Shown here: piece by piece, positions 8,122 through 15,256 of the stretch
Layout of the letters: each line of letters starts with the position of its first letter
How positions within the stretch are numbered: the first letter of the stretch is position 1
Assembly (NCBI GenBank): GCA_032124015.1
Contig: JAQBEH010000002.1
Location: 1 to 34,479 of the forward strand
DNA length: 34,479 bases
Direction: 5' to 3'
Origin: DASRJG01 sp032124015
GTDB taxonomy: Bacteria; Acidobacteriota; Polarisedimenticolia; Polarisedimenticolales; DASRJG01
The notes under the pieces: model-generated
Told to the model about the DNA's origin: nothing
What the model saw: only the letters and a program-made list of their open reading frames with translations
Databases searched by the model: none
Position numbers and translations under genes: made by a program

Positions 8122-10680
8122 ATGCCCACGCTGAACTCCAGGCTGTTGCTGCTGGTGCTGTTTCATTGGTTGCTCGTCTGCGCGTTGACTGTGGACGTCG
8201 TGGCAGCCGACGGTTGGGTTGTGGGAACTGGGGGGACGGCCGTCAAGAGCACAGACGGAGGCGCCAACTGGAACGGAACCGGGTGCCCCGGGCCGTCTTG
8301 CCCGCCCGGTGCCGATCTCAACTCGGTGTTCTTCATCGATGCAAGATTGGGGTGGGCAGCGGGCTTGGGGTCGACGATCATCAAGACCACGACCGGAGGC
8401 ACCTCGTGGAACGCGACGAACTGTCCTGGTCCGACCTGCATTGCGGGTGCTTCCCTGAGGTCTGTCCACTTTGTGAACAGCACCACCGGTTGGACGGCAG
8501 GAACAGGTGCGACGATTTTGAAGACCACAACCGGAGGCACAACTTGGGACCGGACACCATGCCCTGGTCCATCGTGCCCGACCGGTGCCGATCTCAATTC
8601 GGTCTTCTTCATCGATTCCAACACGGGTTGGGCCGCAGGGCTGGGCGCCGCCATCATCAAGTCCACGACCGGAGGCACATCGTGGAGCACGACAAACTGT
8701 CCCGGTCCAACCTGCACTACGACGGCTTCCCTTAAGGCCGTCCACTTCGTGAACGGCACGACCGGTTGGGCAGCAGGAACCGGTGCGACGATTCTGAAGA
8801 CCACGACCGGAGGCACGACGTGGGTCGCGACACAATGCCCTGGCCCATCGTGTCCGACCGGTGTCGATCTCAATTCGGTCTTCTTCATCGATTCCAGCAC
8901 GGGTTGGGCCGTGGGGCTGGGCGCCACCATCATCAAGACCACGACCGGAGGCACGTCGTGGATCAAGACGAACTGCCCTGGTGCGAGTTGTCCCACCAGC
9001 GCGTCGATGAACTCGGTCTTCTTCCTCGACAGTCAGGCGGGCTGGGCCGTGGGCAGTGGCGCGACGATTCTCAGCACGACGGACGGCGGTACAACTTGGG
9101 TGTCAACCGCGTGTCCTGGGCCATCCTGTCCGACCGGGTCATCTTTTCAGTCGGTACGATTCGTGAACTGTGCGGATGGGGACGGGGACGGGTACTACGC
9201 GCCGGTAAATTGCGGGACCGTGCTGGACTGCAACGATGGCAATGCGAGTATCCACCCCGGTGCCACAGAGACGTGCAATAGCGTTGACGACAATTGCAGC
9301 GGTTCCATCGATGAGGGGGTCACAACCACCTACTACCGCGATGCCGACGGAGACGGATTTGGCAGTCCTGGCACCACGACGCAGGCTTGCAGCCGCCCAG
9401 CCGGTTACGTCACGAACAACACCGACTGCGACGATGCGTCGAGTCAGGATCATCCCGGTGCGACCGAGATCGTGGCAAACGGCGATGACGAGAATTGCGA
9501 CGGCCAGGAACTCTGTTACCGCGACAATGACGGCGATGGATTCGGGACATTGACAACGATCCCGAGCTCGGACCTTGACTGCATTGACGCCGGTGAGTCG
9601 ACGGTTAGTACCGACTGCGACGATGCGTCGAGTCAAGATCATCCGGGAGCCACGGAGATCGTTGCGAACAACGACGACGAGAATTGCGATGGCCAGGAGC
9701 TGTGCTACCGAGACGACGACGGTGACGGACTCGGGACGTCGATCACGATCTCGAGCTCGGATCTCGATTGCGCAGACTTGGGTGAGTCTTCGCTCAACAC
9801 GGACTGCGACGATTCGCTCACTTCTTGTCTGACGGACTGTGCCGACTACAACGGGAATGCGTTCGCGGACTGCGCGGAGGTTCCTCAGCCGCCGGCCAAC
9901 TTACGGGTCGTATCGCCGGCTGCTTCCGCGTCACGGGGGACCTTGGGTCTTTCTTGGGATCCGTGGAGGTTCGCGGCGGGCTACAAGATAGCGTACGGGA
10001 GGTCTGCCGGGATCCCCGAGCGAGAACTGACCGTCAGCAACGTCACCAACACTACCGTGGAAGGACTCAGCGATTGTACCACCTGGTATTTCACGGTCCG
10101 GGCCATTAACGGCTTCGGCGAATCGTCTGCGTCCAACGAGATCAGCAGCTGGCCCCAACCGTACATCGAGAGCCTGGATCTCGTTAGCATCCGACAGGGG
10201 GAGACTAAGGCGGTCACAATTCAGGGAGCGAACTTCCCGCCGAACTCCACAGTGGCGATTCCCGAATCGAGCGTCGTCGTGGACGGCGTGCTGGTGGTGT
10301 CCTGTAACCGGATCGACGCCGCCTTCATGGCACCGCCGTCGGCCGGGGAGCCACGACCTGCACTAGTCGGGACGCACGAAATGTGGGTGCACACCCCCGA
10401 TGGATTGGTAGGACAGAGGCCCTCGGCGCTTACCGTCAAGATCGACCCCTTTCGCTTCGATTTGAATCGATCCGACCCGTCGACCGTGGACAGAATCGAT
10501 GGGAAGGACCTCGTCTGGTTGGCGCGGCAGTTTGCGACGAACTACAGCCTCCCGCTCTACGACTGGGCCTACGATTTCGACGGCGATGGATGGGTGGACG
10601 GAGTTGATCTCGCCTTTTTGGCAGCGAACCTCGGGCGATGTTGGGCCGGAACGACATGGACTATCGCTGCATGCCCGTGA
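8122..10680 (+). CDS. Modular exported protein: YCF48 repeats, MopE-like repeats, Fn3, TIG-like, dockerin
   Basis: The 852-residue protein starts at ATG 8122 behind GGGAGGACGA and has a signal peptide to about Ala29. Residues from 33 to about 349 are seven 46-residue YCF48-type propeller repeats (GWAAGTGATILKTTTGGTTW), each with a CPGPxC insert. Residues from about 350 to 586 are Cys/Asp-rich MopE-like repeats (DADGDGFG, DDNCSGSIDEG, TDCDDASSQDHPGATE), likely calcium- or metal-binding. A fibronectin type III domain follows at about 587-685 and a TIG-like sandwich at about 686-778. Residues from about 779 to 845 form a type I dockerin-like pair of calcium loops (DLNRSDPS ... DRIDGKDL and DFDGDGWVDGVDL). 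The cohesin lipoprotein gene begins 13 bp downstream, a likely binding partner. The role is probably an extracellular binding or scaffold protein; the ligand is unknown. Confidence 0.9.
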   Translation: MPTLNSRLLLLVLFHWLLVCALTVDVVAADGWVVGTGGTAVKSTDGGANWNGTGCPGPSCPPGADLNSVFFIDARLGWAAGLGSTIIKTTTGGTSWNATNCPGPTCIAGASLRSVHFVNSTTGWTAGTGATILKTTTGGTTWDRTPCPGPSCPTGADLNSVFFIDSNTGWAAGLGAAIIKSTTGGTSWSTTNCPGPTCTTTASLKAVHFVNGTTGWAAGTGATILKTTTGGTTWVATQCPGPSCPTGVDLNSVFFIDSSTGWAVGLGATIIKTTTGGTSWIKTNCPGASCPTSASMNSVFFLDSQAGWAVGSGATILSTTDGGTTWVSTACPGPSCPTGSSFQSVRFVNCADGDGDGYYAPVNCGTVLDCNDGNASIHPGATETCNSVDDNCSGSIDEGVTTTYYRDADGDGFGSPGTTTQACSRPAGYVTNNTDCDDASSQDHPGATEIVANGDDENCDGQELCYRDNDGDGFGTLTTIPSSDLDCIDAGESTVSTDCDDASSQDHPGATEIVANNDDENCDGQELCYRDDDGDGLGTSITISSSDLDCADLGESSLNTDCDDSLTSCLTDCADYNGNAFADCAEVPQPPANLRVVSPAASASRGTLGLSWDPWRFAAGYKIAYGRSAGIPERELTVSNVTNTTVEGLSDCTTWYFTVRAINGFGESSASNEISSWPQPYIESLDLVSIRQGETKAVTIQGANFPPNSTVAIPESSVVVDGVLVVSCNRIDAAFMAPPSAGEPRPALVGTHEMWVHTPDGLVGQRPSALTVKIDPFRFDLNRSDPSTVDRIDGKDLVWLARQFATNYSLPLYDWAYDFDGDGWVDGVDLAFLAANLGRCWAGTTWTIAACP
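8218..9168 (+). repeat. Seven 138-bp repeats encoding YCF48 blades
   Basis: Six full 46-codon units and a seventh of 41 codons lie head to tail without spacers. Odd and even units differ consistently in units 1-5: odd ones carry CPGPSC and LNSVFFID, even ones CPGPTC and HFVN. The real amplification unit is therefore a 276-bp pair. This is an in-frame coding repeat, not a CRISPR. Confidence 0.9.
9421..9798 (+). repeat. Two near-identical 189-bp MopE-like repeats
   Basis: Two 63-codon units starting at 9421 and 9610 both begin TDCDDASSQDHPGATEIVAN and share DDENCDGQELCYRD. They differ at only about a dozen residues. A third, truncated unit (TDCDDSLTSC) begins at 9799. The similarity points to recent duplication inside the gene. 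Confidence 0.85.
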
Positions 10681-10693
10681 AGGAGTGTGAAGC

Positions 10694-11257
10694 ATGTTGA
10701 GCAAGAATCGATTCCGTCGAAACTTGATTGCGAGCGTACTCCTCGTTGCCGCCCTACAGTTCGCCGTTGGCTGCAGCGATGATCCGACGAATATGGTGAC
10801 GCTGGCCGCTTCGTTTCAAGGGGCGCCTTCGCTTCCGAACACGCAAGGCGTGGCGATGTCGCAGTCGGCGGCGGCAGGGTCGACCGTGACCGTTGCCATC
10901 GATGTCATCGGAGTCTCCGATGTCTACGGCGCGTCGTTTCGAATTGTATACGACTCAGTAAATTGGACCTTCGTGTCGTGGGCCGCTGGATCTGCGCTCG
11001 AACAGGGCGGAGCTGCGGTGAGGTCCGAGGTTGTCGAGAGCGACACCGGGACGCTGACGATCGGCACGTCCCGTTTGGGGCCTGTGGCGGGAGCGAACGT
11101 CGCCGACCGCAAGGCTCTCCTGCTGCTCACCTTCCGGGGCGCTTTGCGATCGGCCAGCCCACTGACGTTTGAGAGTCCGGTCCTCTTCGACGCAAGCAAC
11201 CCGCCGCAAGAGATCTCCGGGCTCGCCTGGTTCGGGGGAACGCTCGTGTTCCAGTAG
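10694..11257 (+). CDS. Cohesin-domain lipoprotein
   Basis: The 187-residue protein starts at ATG 10694, with AAGGAG nine bases upstream and 13 bp after the dockerin gene's stop. A lipoprotein signal ends in QFAVGC, so Cys27 would be lipidated. Residues from about 55 to 187 match the cohesin fold: AGSTVTVAIDVIGVSDVYGA, FRIVYDS, then TLTIGTS and ALLLLTFRG, ending in GGTLVFQ. Cohesins bind dockerins with high affinity in cellulosomes and also occur in non-cellulosomal bacteria. Adjacency to a dockerin-bearing protein suggests this lipoprotein holds that protein on the outer membrane. The pairing is inferred from gene order and domain type, not demonstrated. Confidence 0.8.
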   Translation: MLSKNRFRRNLIASVLLVAALQFAVGCSDDPTNMVTLAASFQGAPSLPNTQGVAMSQSAAAGSTVTVAIDVIGVSDVYGASFRIVYDSVNWTFVSWAAGSALEQGGAAVRSEVVESDTGTLTIGTSRLGPVAGANVADRKALLLLTFRGALRSASPLTFESPVLFDASNPPQEISGLAWFGGTLVFQ

Positions 11258-11286
11258 AGGGAACATTCAACCCGGGGATTGGATGA

Positions 11287-11601
11287 CGTGACGCCAGGTG
11301 CGCCGTACGAAGGTCCGTCACGCGATACTCCGCAGCGTGTCGCGCCGAGGTCGAGACGCCCGCCCGAGACCGCATCGCCGACGGTTTCGCGATCGCAAAG
11401 ATCGTGCGCGATCTCGGATTGCGACCAAAGACCCTCACGCTCTGGCTGCGCCTGACCCCGGTTCCCGAGCTCCGCGTGGTCCCCGTCGAGGTCAGTGGCC
11501 AAGAACGGCATTTCTCACGAGTTACGCGACACCTGGGACGTCCGTCACCAAGCCAGATGGTGGCCAGCCGCGGATTTGATTCAAAGTTTTCGAAATTCTG
11601 A
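11287..11601 (+). pseudogene. Remnant of an IS66-associated helix-turn-helix ORF
   Basis: The frame open after TGA 11284-11286 reads SVTRYSAACRAEVETPARDR, IADGFAIAKIVRDLGLRPKT, LTLWLRLTPVPELRVVPVEV. This is the usual pattern of the small transposase-associated protein of IS66-type elements: a YSAxLRAEV start, a helix-turn-helix with DLGLRPKTLxxWL, and a terminal FRPVEV-like motif. There is no ATG, and only a GTG at 11404 inside the helix-turn-helix. After VPVEV the sequence runs into unrelated residues to a TGA at 11601. No transposase tnpB/tnpC and no terminal repeats are visible. I read it as a leftover of an insertion marking the border between the accessory left part and the GC-richer right part of the window. 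Confidence 0.55.
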
Positions 11602-11647
11602 GGTCGAACTGACCAGTCGACACCGTCGCGGAGTGGCGCGCCCGAGC

Positions 11648-12151
11648 CTACAGTCGCTCGACCAGTTTCGGCCTCAAGAACCAGCGCAGCGACGCGTTGC
11701 CGGATTCCAGGCCGCGCCAGCGTTCGGTCGCGTCGTAGAAGGCGATCAGTCCCCCCGTCGGGACGTCAAACGCGCCGGGCGCCGCGCCGGTCAAGAGCGC
11801 GGCCGCCTCGTCAATTCCCGGGCTGTGCGCGACGACGAGTGCTACGTCCGCCGACTCGGGGAGCGCCGTCAGGGCCGCGAGCCAGGCTTCGCCGGGGGCG
11901 TCGTAGAGCGCGCGCTCGAACTGGATCGTGCCGGCGAACTTCATCGCCCGCGCCGCGGCCTCGGCCGTCTGCCTCGCGCGCGGTGCCGGGGACGACACGA
12001 TCGCGTCCGGAACATCGCCTAGTTTTGCGAGCACCCGGCCCATCCGCAGGGCGTCCTCGTTGCCCCGCTCGGCCAGAGGGCGGTCGAAATCTTTTTGCCC
12101 GGCAACCCCAGGCTCCGCTTTTGCGTGTCTCATGAGGAGAATCGTCTTCAT
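11648..12151 (-). CDS. sixA: SixA-type phosphohistidine phosphatase
   Basis: The 167-residue protein starts at ATG 12151 with MKTILLMRHAKAEPG. This is the classic SixA opening, with catalytic His9 after Arg8. The second catalytic histidine is in VVAHSPGIDE, and SSPAPRARQTAEAA is the conserved middle motif. SixA enzymes remove phosphate from histidines, for example on phosphotransfer domains or NPr of the nitrogen PTS, in the cytoplasm. The length is normal for the family. The open frame extends upstream to 12532, but that part is antisense to the divergent TPM gene and is not conserved-looking. No clear ribosome site precedes the ATG, so the message may be leaderless. The 27-bp gap to the divergent gene is very short. 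Confidence 0.85.
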   Translation of the reverse strand: MKTILLMRHAKAEPGVAGQKDFDRPLAERGNEDALRMGRVLAKLGDVPDAIVSSPAPRARQTAEAAARAMKFAGTIQFERALYDAPGEAWLAALTALPESADVALVVAHSPGIDEAAALLTGAAPGAFDVPTGGLIAFYDATERWRGLESGNASLRWFLRPKLVERL

Positions 12152-12178
12152 GCGAACCAAATGTACACTCACCCGACC

Positions 12179-12802
12179 ATGATTCGCACGGATCGTACGT
12201 TCTCCACGACCATCGAGCGGGCGGTGGGCGAAGCCGAGCGGGGCACTGCTGCCGAGTTGATCGTCGTGGTCGCGGCGCGATCCGGATCGTACCTGGACGC
12301 CGCGGGGGCGCTCGGCGCCGGCTTCGCGATGCTCGTCCTGCTCGTGGCGCTGTTCGCCCCGAGGCTCTTCCCCCCAATCGCCGTCGCCATCGATGTCCCG
12401 CTGGTGTTCGCGCTCGCGACCTGGCTCGCGCACCGAACACCGGCGCTGATGCGCGTCATCGTCCCGTCGGCCCGCAGGCGCAAACAGGTCGATCGCGCGG
12501 CGGCGGAGCACTTCCTCGCCGAAGCGGTGCACGGGACGCGCGGACGCACCGGCCTTCTCGTCTACGTCTCGCTGCTCGAGGAGCGGGTGGCGCTCATCCC
12601 CGACCTCGGGCTTCTAGGCCGCGTTCCCCGCGCCGCGTGGGCCGACGTGCGCTGGAGCGAGACGGGCGATCCGTCGCGGCCGCGCACGCTTCAAGGCCTT
12701 GTTCGCGGGATCGAGCAGATCGGCGCGATCCTCCGGTCGCGCGTGCCCGCGGACCCGACGGACGCCAACGAGAGCCCGAACGCCCCGCGGATCGTGTCGT
12801 GA
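12179..12802 (+). CDS. TPM-domain protein
   Basis: The product has about 207 residues from ATG 12179 (MIRTDRTFS); an ATG at 12161 would add six residues. Residues from about 8 to 40 (TIERAVGEAERGTAAELIVV) match the start of TPM domains, also called TLP18.3/Psb32/MOLO-1 domains. Two hydrophobic segments follow (about 47-62 and 68-82), and then the rest of the domain (RTGLLVYVSLLEERVALIPD). It should be an inner-membrane protein. TPM proteins often sit with LemA or other glycine-rich membrane proteins; their activity is poorly known, with phosphatase activity reported for plant homologues. Its stop overlaps the next gene's GTG start in GTGA, which implies translational coupling. Confidence 0.75.
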   Translation: MIRTDRTFSTTIERAVGEAERGTAAELIVVVAARSGSYLDAAGALGAGFAMLVLLVALFAPRLFPPIAVAIDVPLVFALATWLAHRTPALMRVIVPSARRRKQVDRAAAEHFLAEAVHGTRGRTGLLVYVSLLEERVALIPDLGLLGRVPRAAWADVRWSETGDPSRPRTLQGLVRGIEQIGAILRSRVPADPTDANESPNAPRIVS

Positions 12803-14274
12803 GGCGTGGGGCCGCTGCCGCCGTTGCCTTGGCGGTGGTTTTGTCGGCTACGGCGTCGGCGCTCGCGCGAGTGGGCGGAGGCGGAGGCTATTCCGGTGGC
12901 GGAGGCGGCGGCGGAGGGGAAGGGGGGGACGCGGGGCTTGTTTTCGCCCTCATCCGGCTACTCCTCTGGCTGGTGTTTGCTCATCCGGTGATCGGCATCC
13001 CCCTCGTGATCGTCATCGTGATCGTCGTTTCGAGGATGGCGAAATCAGGCGCGTTTTCGCGGAGCGTCCGCGAGAATCCAACCGTCTTTCCGAAGCCCGT
13101 AGCCCAGCGACGTGGGCCCACGAACCTGACACCGGTTCGCTCGACCGATTCGTTCTTCTCGGAGCCCGTGTTCATCGACTTCGCGCAGCTCGTCTACGCG
13201 AGGGCGCAAGAGATGCGCGGCGCCGGCAACCGCGAGCCGCTCGAAGCGTGGATGACGAAGCAGGCGATCGACAAGCTGTTCGCCGACCGCGTCAACCTCG
13301 CGTCGGTCTCTCAGGTCGTGTTCGGGGCCACACGGATCGTGCAGGCGTCCACGGAGGCCGGCTTCGTTCGCGTCGACGTCGAGTTCGAAGCGAATCTCAC
13401 CGAACGGCGCGCCGGGGCTGACGCGCAGCTTCTGTGCGCCGAGCGGTGGTCGTTCCGGAGGAAGGCCGGCGTGCGCTCCCCCGCCCCCGAGCGGATGAGG
13501 GCGTTGGGCTGCGCCGGCTGCGGCTCTACGCTTGAACCCAGAGCCGATGGGGCGTGCCCGAGTTGCGGCGCCCAGAGACGAGGCGGACTGACGCAATGGG
13601 AGGTCGGCGCGATCCCCTACGCGAACCGGCGTCCTTTGACCCCGCCCGAGCTCGACGTCGAAGAGGGCGGCGGAGTGGAGCGGGGCACCGAGTTCCCGAC
13701 CGTTTGCGATCCGCACCTTCCGGCGGCGAAGCGCGGTTTCGAGGGGAGGCACCCGGATCACTCTTGGCCGGCGTTCGAGGATCGGGTGCGGGCGACGTTC
13801 CTCGCGCTGCAAGATGCGTGGTCCCGGCGGGAGTGGGAGCGCGCGCGCCCGTTCGAAACCGACGCGCTCTTTCAAACACACCGTTTTTGGATGGAGCGCT
13901 ACGCCGCGTTTTCTCTCGTCAACCGCGTGGAGCAAGTCGCGGTGACGCGCGTCGCGCTGGCGAAGATCGACGTGGACGCGTTTTACGAATCGATCACCGT
14001 GCGCATCTTCGCGCGGGCGCTCGACTGGACCGAGGACGCCTCAGGCAAGGTGGTCGGCGGGAGCAAGACGGCCCCTCGCTCGTTTTCCGAGTACTGGACG
14101 TTCCTACGAGCACTCCCCGGCGCGGTCGCCGGGTCGTCCAACTGCCCTTCGTGCGGCGCGCCACTCACCCCCGGAGGAGGCGCGACCGTGTGCGCGTCCT
14201 GCGGCGGCAAGCTCGTCGGCGGCGGATTCGACTGGGTCGCGTCACGCATCGAGCAAGACGACGCGTACGCTTGA
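12799..14274 (+). CDS. Membrane protein with Tim44-like domain and zinc ribbons
   Basis: The start is taken as GTG 12799, which overlaps the stop of the TPM gene by four bases. This gives 491 residues opening with a signal-like segment (VALAVVLSATASALA). A Gly-rich run follows (GGGGGYSGGGGGGGGEGG), then a hydrophobic segment at about 50-80 (LIRLLLWLVF ... LVIVIVIVV). The region VFIDFAQLVYARAQEMRG to ERWSFRRKAG looks like a Tim44/MRPL45-type alpha-beta domain. A first cysteine cluster reads CAGCG ... CPSCGAQ, a second Tim44-like half follows, and a C-terminal zinc ribbon reads CPSCGAPL ... CASCGGKLVGGG. Bacterial proteins of this layout are common near TPM genes. Their role is unknown, but an envelope-associated complex with the TPM protein is the simplest reading. 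Confidence 0.75.
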   Translation: MRRGAAAAVALAVVLSATASALARVGGGGGYSGGGGGGGGEGGDAGLVFALIRLLLWLVFAHPVIGIPLVIVIVIVVSRMAKSGAFSRSVRENPTVFPKPVAQRRGPTNLTPVRSTDSFFSEPVFIDFAQLVYARAQEMRGAGNREPLEAWMTKQAIDKLFADRVNLASVSQVVFGATRIVQASTEAGFVRVDVEFEANLTERRAGADAQLLCAERWSFRRKAGVRSPAPERMRALGCAGCGSTLEPRADGACPSCGAQRRGGLTQWEVGAIPYANRRPLTPPELDVEEGGGVERGTEFPTVCDPHLPAAKRGFEGRHPDHSWPAFEDRVRATFLALQDAWSRREWERARPFETDALFQTHRFWMERYAAFSLVNRVEQVAVTRVALAKIDVDAFYESITVRIFARALDWTEDASGKVVGGSKTAPRSFSEYWTFLRALPGAVAGSSNCPSCGAPLTPGGGATVCASCGGKLVGGGFDWVASRIEQDDAYA

Positions 14275-14312
14275 GGAAATAGGGAAGAGGGGACACTCCC
14301 CTATTTCCTCAA
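14271..14312. terminator. Palindrome across two convergent gene ends
   Basis: TTGAGGAAATAGGG (14271-14284) is the exact reverse complement of CCCTATTTCCTCAA (14299-14312). The 14-base spacer can itself form GGGGA-CAC-TCCCC with the adjoining bases. The left arm contains the TGA of the Tim44-like gene and the right arm the TAG of the metallophosphoesterase, so both coding ends are built from the palindrome. It is suited to a bidirectional terminator. The GGGGACAC core also resembles REP-type repeats. Confidence 0.65.
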
Positions 14313-15221
14313 CGTAACGAGTAGCGCCTCCGGGGAACACGCGATTCGGATCGGAATCCCCGACACCCCCAGCCCGCGGCTCACGACGATGTGCGCGCCG
14401 TCATGCTCGAAGCGACCCTCGTCCAGCCGGAAGCGGCTCATCCTCACCAAGACCGGGCGGCGGGGGATGCGCACCTGCCCCCCGTGAGTGTGCCCGGAAA
14501 GCGTGAGCGCCACCCCGCGCGCCGCCGCCTCGAGAGACGCGTCGGGGTTGTGGGAGATCAAGACGATGGGTGCGCCGGGGGCGACCTCGTCGGAGCGGGC
14601 CATCGCAAGGTCGAGATCGGGCCGGCCGATGTTCCAATCGTCGATCCCCGCGAGCGCAATACGCGCATCACCTCGCGACACGGCGATGGCGTCGTTGTTG
14701 AGGACGCGCACACCGCACGATTCGAAGAACCGGCCGACCCCCTCGATGTCGTTGGTGTAGTGGTCATGGTTGCCGAAGACGGCAAAGGCCCCCAGCGGCC
14801 CGGTCAACCGCGCGACCGCGTCCTCGTGGTGCCGGATTTCACGTACGTTCGATGTCGCCATATCTCCGCCGTGAATCACGACGTCCGGCTGAAGCGTGGC
14901 AAGACGCGCGAAGACCCTTGCCAGCGCGCCCCGGGAGAGAAACGGACCCGCGTGAACATCGGAGAGGAACAACAACCGGGCCCCGTCAAACGGCGCGGGG
15001 AGATTCGCAATCGGGATCTCGGCTTCGGCGACGGTCAGATAGCGTTCGAGAATCGCCGAGTACCCCAACGAGCCACCGGGAATGCGCGACCACACCTCGC
15101 GGCTCAGAAAGAGGCTCGTCCCCCGCTCGATCCGCCGGAACCACCCGCTCTTCGGGTTGAAATGCGGACGAGGGTGGTCCGACACGGCGACTTTCGGAGG
15201 ATCGAGGGTACGGCGGCGCAT
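14301..15221 (-). CDS. Calcineurin-like metallophosphoesterase (YaeI/YkuE-like)
   Basis: The start at ATG 15221 gives 306 residues; the longer frame to 15590 runs antisense into tsaC and is rejected. All metal-site motifs are present in order: LFLSDVHAGP, VIHGGDM, GNHDHY, ISHNPD and SGHTHGGQ. These bind two metal ions. Relatives include YaeI and YkuE, which hydrolyse phosphoesters, with lipid A precursors or UDP-linked lipids suspected as substrates. I see no signal peptide or membrane anchor in the N-terminal 80 residues, unlike many family members, so it may be cytoplasmic. It is convergent with the Tim44-like gene (ends shared in a palindrome) and divergent from tsaC, with a 35-bp gap. Confidence 0.85.
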   Translation of the reverse strand: MRRRTLDPPKVAVSDHPRPHFNPKSGWFRRIERGTSLFLSREVWSRIPGGSLGYSAILERYLTVAEAEIPIANLPAPFDGARLLFLSDVHAGPFLSRGALARVFARLATLQPDVVIHGGDMATSNVREIRHHEDAVARLTGPLGAFAVFGNHDHYTNDIEGVGRFFESCGVRVLNNDAIAVSRGDARIALAGIDDWNIGRPDLDLAMARSDEVAPGAPIVLISHNPDASLEAAARGVALTLSGHTHGGQVRIPRRPVLVRMSRFRLDEGRFEHDGAHIVVSRGLGVSGIPIRIACSPEALLVTLRK

Positions 15222-15256
15222 GGCGGTATTATCTCCACCTTTCATAGGGAGGTCCC

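Noticed and set aside
8218..9168. Regular 138-bp repeats as a possible CRISPR array
   Set aside because: The units are contiguous, in frame, without spacers, and encode YCF48 blades.
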